NCBI GenBank assembly: GCA_014905825.1
Contig: JACGCN010000023.1
Location: 372,001-436,000, forward strand
DNA: 64,000 nt
Reading direction: 5' to 3'
DNA from: Lyophyllum atratum
Lineage: Eukaryota > Basidiomycota > Agaricomycetes > Agaricales > Lyophyllaceae
Shown here piece by piece: positions 1 through 12,582 of the stretch. Position 1 is the first letter of the stretch; each line of letters opens with the position of its first letter. The position numbers and the translations under genes are program-made. A model generated the notes under the pieces. That model saw only the letters and a list, made by a program, of their open reading frames with translations. It did no database searches and was not told where the DNA came from.

Positions 1-82
1 GACCAACAACAACAACAACAAGACCGTATAGTCCACATCATAAACCCCACACCACCCTCCCCACCACCCTCACACTACACAC

Positions 83-1060
83 CTACAAAAACATCCCCAC
101 CAAACCCCCCAACACACCCACAACCCCACTCACACCCACCCACATCGACGCCCGCACCCCCACGGCCACTGCAGCGTTCTTGCCGGGCGAGGAGGAGGCG
201 GAGGAGTTGTTGGCGGAGCCGGAGCCGGTGGCGGAGGCGGCGCCGGGGGTGGAGGTCGCGGTGGGGTAGGAGGAGCCGAGGGGTTTGATTTCGAATTGGG
301 GGGAGGTGAAGAAGATCTGTGGGGGGTGGTTAGTTGGGGTTTCGGGGAGGGAGAGGAGGAGGAGGAGGAGGGAGAAAGGGGAGGGGGGGGAGGAGAGAAA
401 GGGGAGGGGGGAGGGAACAAGGGCGGCAGGGCCAGGAACGGATGGCGATAGGTGGAGAGGGAAGGGCGAGGGGACAGACGTAAGGGGTAAAAAATCGAAG
501 GAAAGATGGCAGTTGAATAAGAGCGAGAACGGCAGCAATAAGAACAACACGGAAGACAGGACGTACATCAGTCTGGTTCAGCGTATTGGCGAACAGGATG
601 GTATACCCAGTCCCAGGGGGGGTCGTGAGCATATCCTGCGTGATAGTCTTCGAGCAGTCAAAGTTGTTCTGGATGCCAATAATCGCGATGGGCGACGTGA
701 GCACTTTCTGGTCCTACAGATACGTGACATGTCAGTTGTCCGCAGTATAGGACTTGGAAGGAAAGGGAGGGGGGACTGACCACGTTGGCTACGAGGACGG
801 TGAAGGTGGGTTTTGCGGTGGGGTCGTTGCATGTCCAGGCGAGGGTGTTCACGGATTTTTCGACTGTGGGTGAGGAGGATGGGTCAGCGTCATGTCGGAA
901 GTCGAGGGTGTGCCAGCGAGAAGAACAGCAACGCTTCGAAAATGAGATAGATATAATAAAACATACTCCACCAAACATCAGCACTGGGAGAAAAGATCTG
1001 GAAGTCAGCGGCAGCAGCGCCAAGGAGGGTAGCGGCGACGGCGAGGCGGGTGAACAACAT
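83..1060 (-). CDS. Kre9/Knh1-like GPI-anchored cell-surface protein
   Basis: The start at 1060 opens a signal peptide (MLFTRLAVAATLLGAAAADF). Four exons then spell a small beta-sandwich-type domain: FSPSADVWW, then NTLAWTCNDP, then a segment with PIAIIGIQNNFDCSK and YTILFANTLNQTD. The C-terminus is Ser/Thr/Ala-rich and ends in a hydrophobic tail after Ser/Asn residues, as in a GPI-attachment signal. This matches the fungal Ser-Thr-rich GPI-anchored family with a Kre9/Knh1 N-terminal domain, whose members sit in the cell wall or plasma membrane; exact roles are mostly unknown. Introns lie near 929-990, 720-780 and 300-570. The last contains long G/A-rich runs, so that splice is the least certain. 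The gene is divergent from the RRM gene on the other side of a 786-bp gap. Confidence 0.75.
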
Positions 1061-1846
1061 TTTTTTGGAGTTGGGGGTTAGGGTAAAAACGAGTGTGGGG
1101 GGCTAGGGGTTATGCACGCAGCAAAGGAGGCGAAGAACCAGCACAGGGTGGGGGAAAGAGTCCGACGGGTCAAGTCAGCCACGAGCCAATGGTGATCGGG
1201 GAATGCCGAGATTGCCGGGTTGGGTGCGTGACCGTGATGTGCTGCTATTTTAGCCTCTGGACTTGCTCTGGACTTGGATATGACGGTGGCGGCGACGGAC
1301 GACGTGAGCTGGAGTCTGCGAGACGCGTCGACGTGGTCTTGCGATGCGATGAACTGGGACTGGACGTCTGCGTGCCCTTGCTCGCCTCTTGGGAAGAACG
1401 GACCGAATCGCGTCAACAACTTGTGCCTGTCCCAGCCAGGCCACCGACGCACTGCTTATGTATAAATGAACGACGATCTCTGTGCTCCTCGGACCCATGC
1501 GATCCCAAAATAACCCATACTCTATGTGGACATCGAGCTTCCGCATCGGGCGAATGTGCTTCGACCCAAGCCCAGATCTTGTCCTGTTCCGAATGTTCTG
1601 CAGAAAAAGCTGGCGATATAAACGACGTTCCCGCGATTCTGGATTCCCTCCTTTCCTCATTCCTACCCCCACCACCATCCATCCCCCGCTATCCCTCTTT
1701 TTTATTAAGATTATTGATATCGCTATTGACTGTTAACTCTGCTATTGACTCTTCTTATACGTACTGTTACGCAATTACCCCCACCCAGAGCCACGCGTTA
1801 CACCAACCGCTATTGTATTCTTTGTAAACTCTATCCTATCAGCATC
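1061..1846. other. Divergent intergenic region, C/T-rich
   Basis: Lies between the starts of the GPI-protein gene (-) and the RRM gene (+). The part next to the RRM start is pyrimidine-rich (about 1640-1850), typical of fungal core promoters. Several overlapping ORFs here show no family resemblance and are taken as chance frames. Confidence 0.5.
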
Positions 1847-4530
1847 ATGTCCCCCTCCCCCCCACCTACCCCACCTCCCACCTTCCCCGACCCCCGCTCC
1901 CTCCCCTTCTCCCCCCGCCTCCCGCCCCTCCCCGACTCCCCGCTCTCCTCTGCGTCCTTCAATTCACGCTCCCGCTCCCCGCCGTCCTTCTCGTTCCAGC
2001 AGCACAGCCCCGCCGTCTCCCTCTCCATGTCCGCGTCCCCGCTCTCCAACGCCTCCAACTCGTACTCGCATTCCCTTGAGAGCCCGGGGACGGGCACGGC
2101 GTACTCCAGGGACAGCAGCGGCAGCGGTATCGTGCGCCTCGACACGACGACGGACGAGGAGGAGGAGGAGTCCTCGTCTGATGTCGAGATTTACCTCTCC
2201 TCGCTTGGTATCAACGACTCCGCGGCTTCTATTGCTCTGTCGCTTTCGCAGCCTCGTGTACAGTCTTTCGGTTTCTCTCAACAGCGTACGTCGCCTGGTG
2301 CGTTACCTATTTCTTTTTCCCTGTTCGTCACAATCCTAACGAAATCTTCAGCAGAAGCATCTATCGACGACTCGCCCGTTCTTCCATCGCACTTCCAAGC
2401 ACAGCCCCAGCCCCAATCTACGTCCCAAGCTCAAACTCAAACTCAAGCCTCAGCCCAAACTCTTCTCTCCCCACAGCTCCCACCCGCCCCAGCACAACAC
2501 ACCATCCCCCTCCCCCTCGTCTCCAGCCCCCAGCAACAACAGCAACAACAACAACAACAACAACACGCACAACACCCCGCATTCATCTTCACGCCCTCCT
2601 CCAACTCCACCTCCCACTCCGTCTCTAACGTGTCCGCGGAGGCATCCGCACCAGCAGCCGCCCCCGCCGACGACGGCAAGACGCCCAACGTGTACATTAA
2701 TGGTCTGCCCCCGCACTTCCCCGAAGACCAGCTCTTTGCGCTTGCGGCGCCCTTTGGCGCGGTGAGGAGCGTGAGGACGTTCACGAGGCATGTGAGGGAT
2801 AGTGAGAGTGGCTATGGGTTTGTGCTGTGAGTGTTGTGTTGCGTTTCCTTGCTTTCGTTCCTTTCGCTGACGCGTTCGTACAGGTTCGAGACTGTGGAGT
2901 CGGCGGAGAAGTGTATACTTTCGCTTAGGAGGTACAGGAACCTCCACCCTACGTTCTCCAAGGTCCGTCCACACCTCCCTTTTCTTTCTTTACTTTCCTC
3001 TCCAACGCCGTCCCCCAATAGCAAGCCCACAAAATCCCCGGCACCGGCACCCACACCGGCTCCGCCCCACTCTCCCTCCCCCTCCCCTCGTCCCTCTCGT
3101 CGTTCTCGCTCTACGAGTCCGGGTCGGAGTGGACGGGGTACGGGGACGGGGCGGCGGAAGGAGGGCGCACGAGCGAGTGGGGAGAGGGAGGGGAGGGGGA
3201 TGCGTCGTTTAAGGCGAAGATGGAGAGTTTGCATGATCGGACGAGTACGAATTTGTATATGGAGGGGTGCGTAATGTCTTTCTTTTGTGCTTCTTGAATT
3301 GTTTGTGGGTTCCGATGGATGCTTATATTGTTGCAATTTTTTCGTAGGCTCCCGCTGAGCATCGACGAGCCGGTGAGTCCCCGCTCTCCTCTCACTTCTT
3401 TTTCTTTTCTTTCTTTTTTACTGGCACGCCCGACGTCTGACCATGAATTTGCATTCGTAGACACTCGCGGCGCTCGTGACCCCCCACCGAATAAGCAGCT
3501 CCCGCTTCTTTCAAACGCGGCTCAGCAGCCCCCCACGTATCATTGCTTTTGTCCGGTACGCATATATCCCTCCCACCCTCTCTCCCTGTTTTCTTGTTCT
3601 CGTTCTTCTGGTCTCTGTAACACCCCATACCAATAATCTTGACACAGATTCGAGACGCGCGCGGGCGCGGAGGAGATCATCGAGCGCCTGCATGGGCGGA
3701 TGGTAAGGGGGTGGAACGACTCGGGAAGTCGGATTTCGGTGAGGTTTGCGGATACGGCGGAGCAGAGGGAGTTGAGGGTACGTCTTCTTTTTGTTTTTGT
3801 TTGGGGTTCGGGGGTAGGGATAGGAAGGCTGATTGTGTTTTCGTTTTTGTTGTTCCAGCGTACAGAACGCATGGCCCGCGAAGGCGAAGAATCTCCCGCG
3901 CGCCTCACGATCGCCCAAGCCGCCTTGCTCAACCTCCACGGGCAGGAGCTCCGCCCCCAACCCCTCCCCCCACCTCTCCCCGCCCTCCGTATCCCCACGC
4001 CCCAGCAGCAGCCGCTCTTCTCGGACTACCATCCCGCGGCCGCCCGTACGCATACCCCGCCCTTTGCGGTTGACTATTCCCTTGCGGATCGCCATGCCTA
4101 CCCGCACCCGCACCAGCACCAGCATCTGCATCCGCGCGCGCATACGCCCTTGCATCAACATCACCATCATCAGCATCATCCCCTCGTCGGCCCGCACAGC
4201 CCGTACCACGTCCACGCGACGCCGCCGCCCATGGATCCCACCATGGCTGCGCTCCTTGAGTCCCTACGGAGCAGCGGGACGCCGTTCCAAAATTACGCTG
4301 CTGCAGGGGCGTACCAGGATCCCTCCTCCCGTGTGCACACCCACGCGGGCGCTGGGCCGAACCACTTTGCGAGTAACCGCGCGGAGTATGGGGGGGATTA
4401 TGGGCGCCCGCAATCGAGGCAGCCGCAGCCGCGCTCGGGTGGGCAGGTGCAGGCGAGGGGCGGGTATACAGCCACGGAGGAGTTTATTATGCGTGCGCAT
4501 GCGGATTCGGCTGCACAGCAACAACAGCAA

Positions 4531-4562
<32 letters not shown>

Positions 4563-4872
4563 AAGGAGACGCCCGGCCCCGCCGCCGCTCGATCTTGTGC
4601 GGCGCCGGAGGGACAGCGAGGCGAGTGTGGGTGCGGCGAATGCGAATATTGGGGTGGGGACGAGGGCGTATCGCGCGCAGGCGCAGGTGCAGCAGTTTGG
4701 GTCGCCGTCGTTGGGGATGATGCCGCTTGTGGGTGAAGAGGAGTTCCATGCCCATGCTGGTGGAGGTGAAGGGGGAGGAGGGGGAGGGCAAGGGCCTGGG
4801 GTGAAGCATAACCACCGTATACATCCTGCGCATGTGAATGCGCGGTTGTCGCGTGAGCATTCCCAAGTGGAG

Positions 4873-4907
<35 letters not shown>

Positions 4908-5724
4908 AGAGAGCCAGGGTCAAGGGGAGAGTCAGTCGCCGAATCCGGGTTTCCATAATTTGCATCACTATCAGCAGGCGCACCTCCGCTCTTCGACGCT
5001 CCCGCAGCGTGCGGCGCCGCCTGCCACGCGCCACTATCAGCACAGCAGCATGAGTATCCCCGGCTCGAACCAGAACCAGAACCAGCAGCAGCAGCACACG
5101 TATGGTAATAATGTCTCGCAGCACCTCTCCACGACCACCACCAACAACAACAACAACACGAACAGCAATAACGGCACCGTAACCAGCAACACGAACAAGA
5201 ACAGTAACAGCGACGCGATTGGCATCTACGACAGCGCGGAGAGCCTGACGGGCATTTTGTCCCCGAGCATGGGCAGTAATAACGGCGGTCATATGCACTA
5301 CGAGAAAGCGCCGGCGCACCGTGCGTTTGGGGAGCATGCCCCACGCTACCATCATCCGAATCATCACCAGAATCGGGAGCGTAGTCAGAACCAGAACTCG
5401 AACGCGAACGCGAACCAGGGCCAGGGCCAGAACAACAACTCGAATCATAACCATAATCATAATCGCACCCACGGTCTCGCGCACAACACCCACACCCACA
5501 CCCACGACCACCTAGGCGCATACGACGCCGACTCCTCGCCCTCCCTCATCTCACCCGCGCTCACGTACACCTCGTCGCAGAACTCGCATACGCCCTCGAC
5601 GTTGAGTCCTGCCACGCCGTTCTTTAGCTCGTTTGCGGGGGGGACGCCGCAGGAGGGATTTGTGGGTGAGCAAGGGCGGGGGGAGGGGTTTGAGGGGAAG
5701 AAGATACGGGCGGGGAGCCATTGA
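1847..5724 (+). CDS. Tandem-RRM RNA-binding protein with polyQ/Asn/His tracts (RBMS/MSSP-like)
   Basis: The ATG at 1847 begins a Pro/Ser-rich N-terminus. RRM1 starts at about 2686 with an RNP2-like VYINGLPPHF and an RNP1-like GYGFVL ending at the intron at 2827. RRM2 is split over small exons: NLYMEGLPLSIDEP (to 3372), then 3461-3555 and 3648-3777, with FETRAGAEEIIERLHGRM and ISVRFAD. The pair resembles RBMS/MSSP single-strand-interacting proteins and their fungal relatives, which bind mRNA 3' regions. Introns are about 2286-2351, 2827-2883, 2963-3021, 3267-3347, 3373-3460, 3556-3647 and 3778-3858. The last exon (3859-5724) encodes a roughly 620-residue low-complexity tail with His-, Gln- and Asn-rich stretches. 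Such prion-like tails favour RNA granule assembly; that role here is inference. Confidence 0.8.
2531..2563 (+). repeat. CAA/CAG trinucleotide tract (11 Gln)
   Basis: Eleven consecutive Gln codons, mostly CAA, in the N-terminal disordered part of the RRM protein, before RRM1. Confidence 0.9.
4516..4563 (+). repeat. CAG/CAA trinucleotide tract (16 Gln)
   Basis: Sixteen Gln codons. The 3' half is nearly pure CAG, so it is likely to vary in length between strains. It sits in the disordered tail of the RRM protein. Confidence 0.9.
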
Positions 5725-7805
5725 TGGGTTGTTGAAGGAAATTCTGTTTTATAGGTGGTTTCGACGCTGTGGGGCCTTCCTCGCTGCTATCCGCTGGGGT
5801 CCTTGATGGAGGGAGGGCCCATCTGAACTTGGCCACGTTGATCGTTGGCCTTGTGTTACTCTATAGTACCCATCATTCCGTCTCCGTCTCACTCTCGATT
5901 CCTTGCTATACTCGTACGTCTGTAAACAAACCCCCCCCGCGCTAGGTACTGTATCATGGGGACTTCGCGATCGAGCTTTGGACACTAGTACCCCCTTTCC
6001 GTTTCGTTTTCGTTTCCCTTCGTTTCTAGATACCACCCACGCGCAGCCCCAGCTCCTTTTCTTTCCAAATTTCATCTACACTGCAGAGAACTACGACGTC
6101 GACAGATCGCTATAATTATTATGTAGTTCTGTAGAGGTATTATCAGAGTCCTATTAGTATTATACATGTACACAAACGAACAGATACCGCTACATGATGT
6201 TATGATGTGTGACTATGCGGGAGAGGCGGCGCTATGGACCTGGTTGTTGGGATGAGCGGAGAGCAAAGGGGTATCAAAGTTGGGTATGAGCAGTGTTTTA
6301 AGTGCTCTATAGGAGTGGCGAGTCAGCTTGGGCGGAGTGACTAGGATGTGCAGTTCCGGGATTTGCACGTTTATGGGGGTGGGAGGATGGTTTCGTTCAA
6401 GGTCGGTGCTCCAGAGTGTGTCGAGCTCGTGCACCTGGCACCACGTTGCCGTAGCTTTGTACATAGTCCGAACTTCGAAGTTCAGTGAAGTTCCATGAAG
6501 CACATCTCGGGACAGAAGCTACCAACGGCACCAGCGAAGAATCCAACTTGGCTCCCACCTGTACCAGTGTCAACTTGACCATGGCACCATGAGATGCTGG
6601 CAAGGTGTTGAGCGTTCGGGTGGTCCACGGGCTATGGGGTGTACCTCGAAGCCTCTCGGATGATCACCAATGCCAACAAAATCTGTTTATATTTCACAGT
6701 AGAGATATGGTTCGTACAGTAAGACACCGTGGGGGACTCTACTATATGATTCCGCAGCTGCCACGGATTAGCCGAGATACGCCGCCTGTGAAAAGGTTCG
6801 CCCATACATAGGACGGATAGATCTATCCTCGAGGAAGGATATCCATTCGTCGACTGGGGGAACTTGTGATGCCCACCCAGGAGGGCACCTCCTCGAATGG
6901 CATGTTGGATTCGTCACGCAAGGCTGCCTCTTGTGCCTTTTTAGTCAGACGGAGTCCTCCACGGCGGAGACCCAATTGGATCTTCCAGTTGTACTTATGC
7001 ATCTACCATGTACTCCAAGAGGGAGGCCAAGATCGCGTATCGTAGCGGATCGGGGTCCCTTGGATCGGGTATGTCTTGGATGCGCCAGTGACCCGACGCT
7101 GGCAGAAATATTCGCTTTCAAGCATGACATAGTTCTGCTGGTCAGCGCAGAGGCAATCGTGCAGGCGATAGAGCGACCTCAGGGGGGTGTCACGAAGCTG
7201 CAAGAGGGGAAATGACCGGAGTCTCCGAAAGTTTTGTTCTAGGTAGTACCGCTGATCTGATGAACGATGTCGGGATGGTCAAGGATTTCGAGGGGATCTC
7301 ATGGAGTCGGGAGCCTGAATGTCCACGGAAGAGACCAGAGGATTTTCCAGAGTGTACGCCAGGGATGGGGGCAGCTTTGAGAGCACTTCAGTTCCAACGT
7401 GACAAAATGAATGAACAGGACAATCATACTATTGCAGACCACCCCATGTTTCGCCCAACTTAAGATTTCCTATCAGGTGGAAGATACGACGGAATATGTG
7501 GAGAGGCATCCTACCAGGGTTTCAGCTTTGTTTGAAGGAGGTTGAGGTCGATGTCGAGGTTGATGTGGAAAGTCGAGATTCCTGGGCCGTTGGTGCAAGT
7601 TGGTCCAGAAGTCACTTTGACAGCAAGATAATCTTATCTCGCGGTACTGTTGTAGAAAAGTTCCCAGCTAGAAGTGTCCTTGCATCGTCTACCTCGAGAA
7701 ATTTACCGTCCACGTCCTGGTGTACATTTGAATCAGAATCTTATCGTAGGTATGTTACAACAGTTCGTTCGCTTTCTCCATATTTAGCTCAAATAAGTCA
7801 GTCCT
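5725..7805. other. 2-kb gap with no recognised gene
   Basis: The first few hundred bases are probably the 3' UTR of the RRM gene (A/T-rich around 6100-6200). The rest carries only short ORFs on both strands without recognisable motifs or consistent splice sites. Nothing is assigned. Confidence 0.5.
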
Positions 7806-7993
7806 TCAAACGGTGCCAGACCTGGCGATCGTGACGGTCCCACTGGTTTTGCCCGAAGCACTTCCAAGCTTTTCGATGGACTTCACGACGTCCATACCCT
7901 CAACAACCTCGCCTAAGATAGACACAAATTAAGTGAATAGCTAAGTGAAACATGCGTTTATATCTCACCGAAAACGACGTGAGCGCCGTCCAA

Positions 7994-8026
<33 letters not shown>

Positions 8027-8484
8027 GGAGCCGTTGGTGTTCTTTCCAGCGTTAGCCATGGACAGAAGACCGGGCTTGGTGTGCTTGAGCTGGAAGTTCT
8101 CGTCTAGATAGCAGTACCAGCGGCGATCAGATCGAGAGACATCCAATTAAGCTATACCTACCGGCAAACTTCTCTCCGTAGATCGACTTGCCGCCGGTGC
8201 CGTTGCCTTTTGTGAAGTCTCCTCCCTGAAGCATGAACGACGGAATCACGCGATGGAAGGACGATCCCTCGTATCCGAATCCGTGCTGGCCAGTTGCGAG
8301 CTCGCGGAAGTTTTTGGCGGTCTTAGGGACGACATCGTCGTACAGTTTGAAGACGATCCGGCCAGAAGGCTGGTTGTTGACGGTGATATCGAACTGTGAA
8401 ATGAAGCCTGATAAATACGGATCGGAGGATCTGGGAAGATCACTGGAGATAGTGCAGGGCTGGACTTACAAAGACGTTAGACAT
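7806..8484 (-). CDS. Cyclophilin A-type peptidyl-prolyl isomerase (copy 1)
   Basis: A complete single-domain cyclophilin of about 162 residues starting MSNVFFDITVN. It has the catalytic-site stretch [15 protein letters not shown] (Arg of the active site), [17 protein letters not shown], and the Trp of [14 protein letters not shown] (cyclosporin-contact position). It catalyses cis-trans isomerisation of prolyl bonds in the cytosol or nucleus. Three introns fall after MSNVF, inside the codon before ENFQLKH, and inside HVVFG/E. The stop is TGA at 7806-7808. The next gene upstream is a second copy in the same orientation, 309 bp away, with the same three intron positions. Confidence 0.93.
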
Positions 8485-8793
8485 GATGATAGATGAAAAG
8501 GGAGTGGTTCAAGACCCAACGATGATGTTATCTTTTAAGAGATTCGGCAATGCCCGAGTTATCAGCATGATCGGATTATGTCATTCGCAAGGTTATTTTG
8601 GATTTATTTTTCATTTATTTTCTTACGAACTGAGGCACGTTCGACCTCGTTCGACTCACTCCAACAGCCGAGGTCATCAAGGAGCAAAGAAAAAATAAGC
8701 CGGCTGTTCAGACACACACAGGATGTCCGTAGGTGTCGGCAGAATCAACGGCGGTTAAAGTACATTCCATAGTTCACGGGAACCACAATGGTA
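8485..8793. other. Spacer between the tandem cyclophilin genes
   Basis: 309 bp holding the promoter of cyclophilin copy 1 and the 3' end of copy 2; no gene seen. Confidence 0.5.
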
Positions 8794-9482
8794 TCAAATA
8801 GTCCCAGACTTCGCAATAGTAATCTTCGCTTTCGGCGTGCCTGCAGGCGTTCCAAGGGACTCTATTTGCTTGACGAGGTCCATGTTCTCGACCACTTCCC
8901 CTATTTTGTGTGAGGAAAATATTAAAGTCAGAGCGAGCGACTGTACTAAAGCCTCACCAAATATGACGTGAGATCCATCAAGCCATGTGGTCGAAATAGT
9001 GGTAATAAAGAACTGGGAACCGTTCGTATTCCTGCCCGAATTAGCCATCGAAAGAAGGCCAGGTTTGCTGTGTTTCAACTGGAAGTTCTCATCTGTTTTA
9101 ATTCATCAGGACAATTTGACCCGCTGCACCACAACAGGGGATATTATACCTGGAAACCTTTCTCCATAAATAGACTTTCCTCCCGCCCCAGTTCCCTTCG
9201 TGAAGTCGCCGCCTTGAAGCATGAACCCAGGGATGATACGATGGAAGATGCAGCCTTCGTACCCGAACCCGTTTTGTCCGGTCGCAAGTTCCCTAAAATT
9301 CCTCGCGGTCTTGGGAACTATATCGTCATAAAGCTTCATCACGATGCGCCCAGCAGCCTTGCCGTCGATAGTAATATCGAACTATGACGAATGAGCAACG
9401 TTAAAACAAAAATAAAAAAAGAGAGAGAAATGGCGAAACAAAGTGCCCATGAAACGAAGAGGCTTACGAAAACGTTTGCCAT
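8794..9482 (-). CDS. Cyclophilin A-type peptidyl-prolyl isomerase (copy 2)
   Basis: A complete paralog of the downstream cyclophilin, starting [16 protein letters not shown]. It keeps [32 protein letters not shown] and [18 protein letters not shown], so all active-site positions visible in copy 1 are present. It differs from copy 1 at many surface positions, mostly conservatively, which points to a duplication that is not brand new. The three introns sit at the same codons as in copy 1. Predicted cytosolic or nuclear PPIase; no targeting signal. Confidence 0.93.
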
Positions 9483-10339
9483 GAGAGTAGATAATATGGT
9501 TAGAGAAAAAGAGATGGGAGAGAGTGGGAGAAGGAGAGTGAATTTAAGTACCCTCGGAGATGGTTACGGATATAACATTGCGAGATCGGTGATGATCAGT
9601 CGGCGTTCGGATCACTTGCTATCATAGACAGTTGTCGACTAAAAGCAATACATCCGGGCAGGTGCCCCGTGGTTAATCGCGCTTGCGTGGCCTTGCGTCT
9701 TCAGAGGATCGTCGGGGTGTACAGCCGAGATTATTGGGAGCAAGAAAACCATGTGACGTCGCACTCGCCAGGGCCCAGCGCACAGAGAATCAGATGGCCA
9801 GCCCGGACGCTTTTGCGATTAGAAGCGTGCAGTAGGTTATGAAAGGATCCGGTGCTTTGACGAGTGTGCCGCTGTATGCCATCGTTGCGTTGAGAACGGC
9901 AGCAGGCAGCCGACCCAAGCGCTTACTTTGCGCTGGCTGTAGAGATAGCTCGATCCAACCCATTTGCCAGAGGACTGGAACAGTGTCCGGGTTTGTGGGG
10001 GATCAGACGGCCAAGTGACCGAGTCGGGCGTAGCGATGTCGCCGAGGTGAGATTCAGTCCATCGAGTTCAGCTCGGACGTTTTGCTAAGCTCAAGCGCGA
10101 AGCTGTAAATGAAGTCGGGGAGGTCATCAAAGATCGGACATATTGGCAACCGTATGTTCCATACCCCCCGTCAAAGCAATGGCGCCGAACGTTCAAGTTC
10201 GCCGTTGATAAGAGGAGAGCGCTCGTGACTCCATATCTGCCAAAGTAAAGCGACGGTGACATCAATGGCGTTGCAGGGAAAGAGAGACGCCTGAGAATGG
10301 GAGAAAGATAACATGTCATAAGCGACTAGAAACATGAAG
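9483..10339. other. Intergenic, no gene recognised
   Basis: Holds the promoter of cyclophilin copy 2 and the 3' flank of the permease gene. An 83-codon minus ORF at 10068-10319 has no family features and is left unassigned. Confidence 0.5.
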
Positions 10340-12582
10340 TCATGAACGCTCAGAATGATCGTGAGATGGCTTTCCCGAGAAGTCATGGGACTTCCTCCCC
10401 TCATACATCCTCGTGGTGTTATCCTCTTGGATCCGAGCCATAACCACCGCATGGGCTCTCCATGGTCTGACTCCAGGCTCAAAGAGTTCCTCCATTCGTT
10501 CGAGCGGGATTTGCTTGGTCTCCGGAAGCAAGAACTGTTGATATCAGATTAGAAGGTCGACGTTGATAAGGGCCGACAGACAGAGAAACTGACAAAGACG
10601 TAGAAAATGGACAGGACCATCAGGGTCGCAAAGAAGATGTAGACACCATAACCCATGGCTAAGAACATTTGAGGTGTAAAGCGCGCGATGAGGAAACTGG
10701 ACGGCGATTGAGTGGAAGTTTCATGAAGTAGCGTCGCCTAGGAATCATACGACTCACCCAAACAGCCAATTGGAGGCCGCCATGCACGCCTGCGTAAACG
10801 TACGAACATGCTGCGGGAAGAACTCCGCTCCAACAACCCAAGGAGTACCATTCCATGTGGGCGAATAGAATATCGTCCATATGTAGAAGAACGCGACTAT
10901 ACAAAAAGCTGGTTATTCAACAGCGACTAGAAGTCGGACATAAAAGACGTACTGGCACTTTTCCCGCCACTTGACAAAGGGGTAGATGTAACAGATGTTG
11001 TAACCTCAGGTTTTGAGATGGCGATGAATGCCCCAATATAGTACATAGAAAATGCACCCCCGATGGACCCAATGATCAACAAATAACGGCGACCTAACGT
11101 ATCGACAAGCCAAAGAAGCCAGATGAGCGCACCAATCAATTTGACTTCAGCAGCAGCAGCGTCAGTATTAACAAGGTGAAGGTGCGCGCAAGATACTCAC
11201 TGATGCCATATACGCCCGTGGTTAGAAGTGCTGTGCTCGTGCCGGTGATACCGATCGACCGGAATATAGTGGGGCTGTGAAAATTGAACATCTATCCTCG
11301 ACGAGTGATTGACCAAGACGTACGAGTAGTAGTTGATAGCATTTATACCGGTTCCATTCTGCCATGCGAAAAGACTGGAACCGATCAGCAGCCTTTTGAT
11401 CAGCACTTTGCTTGTGAAAACGGTCCTGAGGGGTCCCCAGAAGCCAGCGCCAGCAAGGCCACGCTCGTGTGCAATCGTCGCTTCAATCGCTTGGTATTCT
11501 TCTTTGAGGTAGGGATGATCCTCTGGGAGGTGGCGAAGATAGGAAAGATTTTTCAGGGCTTGGGCATTCCGATCTCGCGAAACCAGCCAACGGGGAGATT
11601 CGGTGAGGAAAAACGACCCAAGGAAAAGCAGACCTCCCGGCTATCGCACAGAAGACAGATTTAGTCTGGTGGATACGAGGACTCGATGGATATATAGACC
11701 ACGTACAACTAGCTGGACGGCGAAAGCAATCAGCCATTGAGCATGACCGGGCTCGACATTCAGGTTGACTCCATAGTTAATCCAAAAGCCTGAACGGGAA
11801 GTTATAGACCACGGTGGTGACAATGATCTCGCGCAAAACTCACCGACAACACCACCTATCTGCCAGCACAACTCATACAGGCCAATCAATCGGCCCCGAA
11901 TTGCTGGTGGGGAGATCTCGGCCACGTAAATAGGCTATGACGAAAGTGAATGAGGAAATATATTTTTATCAGTGACAAGGCATAGTCACCGCTAGATTGG
12001 AGGCCGCTCCTATCGCAAGTCCCACAATGACCCGGCCGGCATAGATAATTCCCAGACCTGTTGATGACCTATTGCATCGTCAATCGTTGAGATATGCGAT
12101 TGACCGAGGATTGACCCTGACTGACTGACTTTGCGACAACTTGGAGAATAGCACCCACACAAAAGACGACAGCCGAGACTACCAAGCCCCATTTACGACC
12201 ATAGTAATACCCTAACGGATAGCCAAAATGGCGCCAAAGAAACAGCTGAAAAGCTTGTTGAGTGGTACATCTAGCTGAGGATAACAATGCACACCCTGCT
12301 TGGTACAACGAAACGATGTTCGCTGAAATGAGTGCAAACTCGCTGGCTGATATTTTGTCCAAAGCGAATTCGGCCTTGAAACTTGGAAGTGCTATTGATG
12401 TTCCTATGAAGGCAGAGTCATACCTAGGCGAGGTCAGATGGATTCAAACAACTGACAAAGTAAACTTCCACATACCCAATCATGACGGCGGCGAAGGTTG
12501 ACACTATGGATGCAAAGTAGACCCTCCAATTGTACACCTCATTCGGTGTAGGTCGATCTTCGACGCGAGAGAAGTGGCCCAT
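10340..12582 (-). CDS. MFS sugar/quinate-type permease
   Basis: A multi-exon member of the sugar porter family of the major facilitator superfamily. The ATG chosen at 12582 gives MGHFSRVEDRPTPNEVYNW, a typical cytosolic start before TM1; an in-frame upstream extension has no ATG. Signature pieces in order: IGYDSAFIGTS after TM1; YYYGRKWGL (the G-R-K loop 2 motif); AEISPPAIRGRL (family motif after TM4); LTESPRWLVSR (PESPR motif after TM6); WQNGTGINAINYYS (TM7); DTLGRRYLL (second GRR motif); VGAEFFPQHVR; and LLPETKQIPLERMEELF (PETKG-type motif at the end of TM12). Overall similarity is to fungal quinate permeases (Qa-y/QutD). It is divergent from a shikimate/quinate dehydrogenase-like gene across a 376-bp promoter, supporting import of quinate/shikimate-type acids. 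Substrate is inference; a hexose is the alternative. Confidence 0.85.

Noticed and set aside
3511..4215. Minus-strand ORF of 234 codons
   Set aside because: Antisense to RRM2 exons and the following exon, which have consistent splice sites and domain matches.
4264..5511. Long minus-strand ORF of 415 codons
   Set aside because: It is antisense to the repeat-rich last exon of the RRM gene; composition (Val/Arg/Leu-rich) reflects the complement of Gln/His/Asn codons.
6213..7834. Several short ORFs considered as decayed F-box/LRR sequence
   Set aside because: None matched the conserved motifs seen in the other family members.
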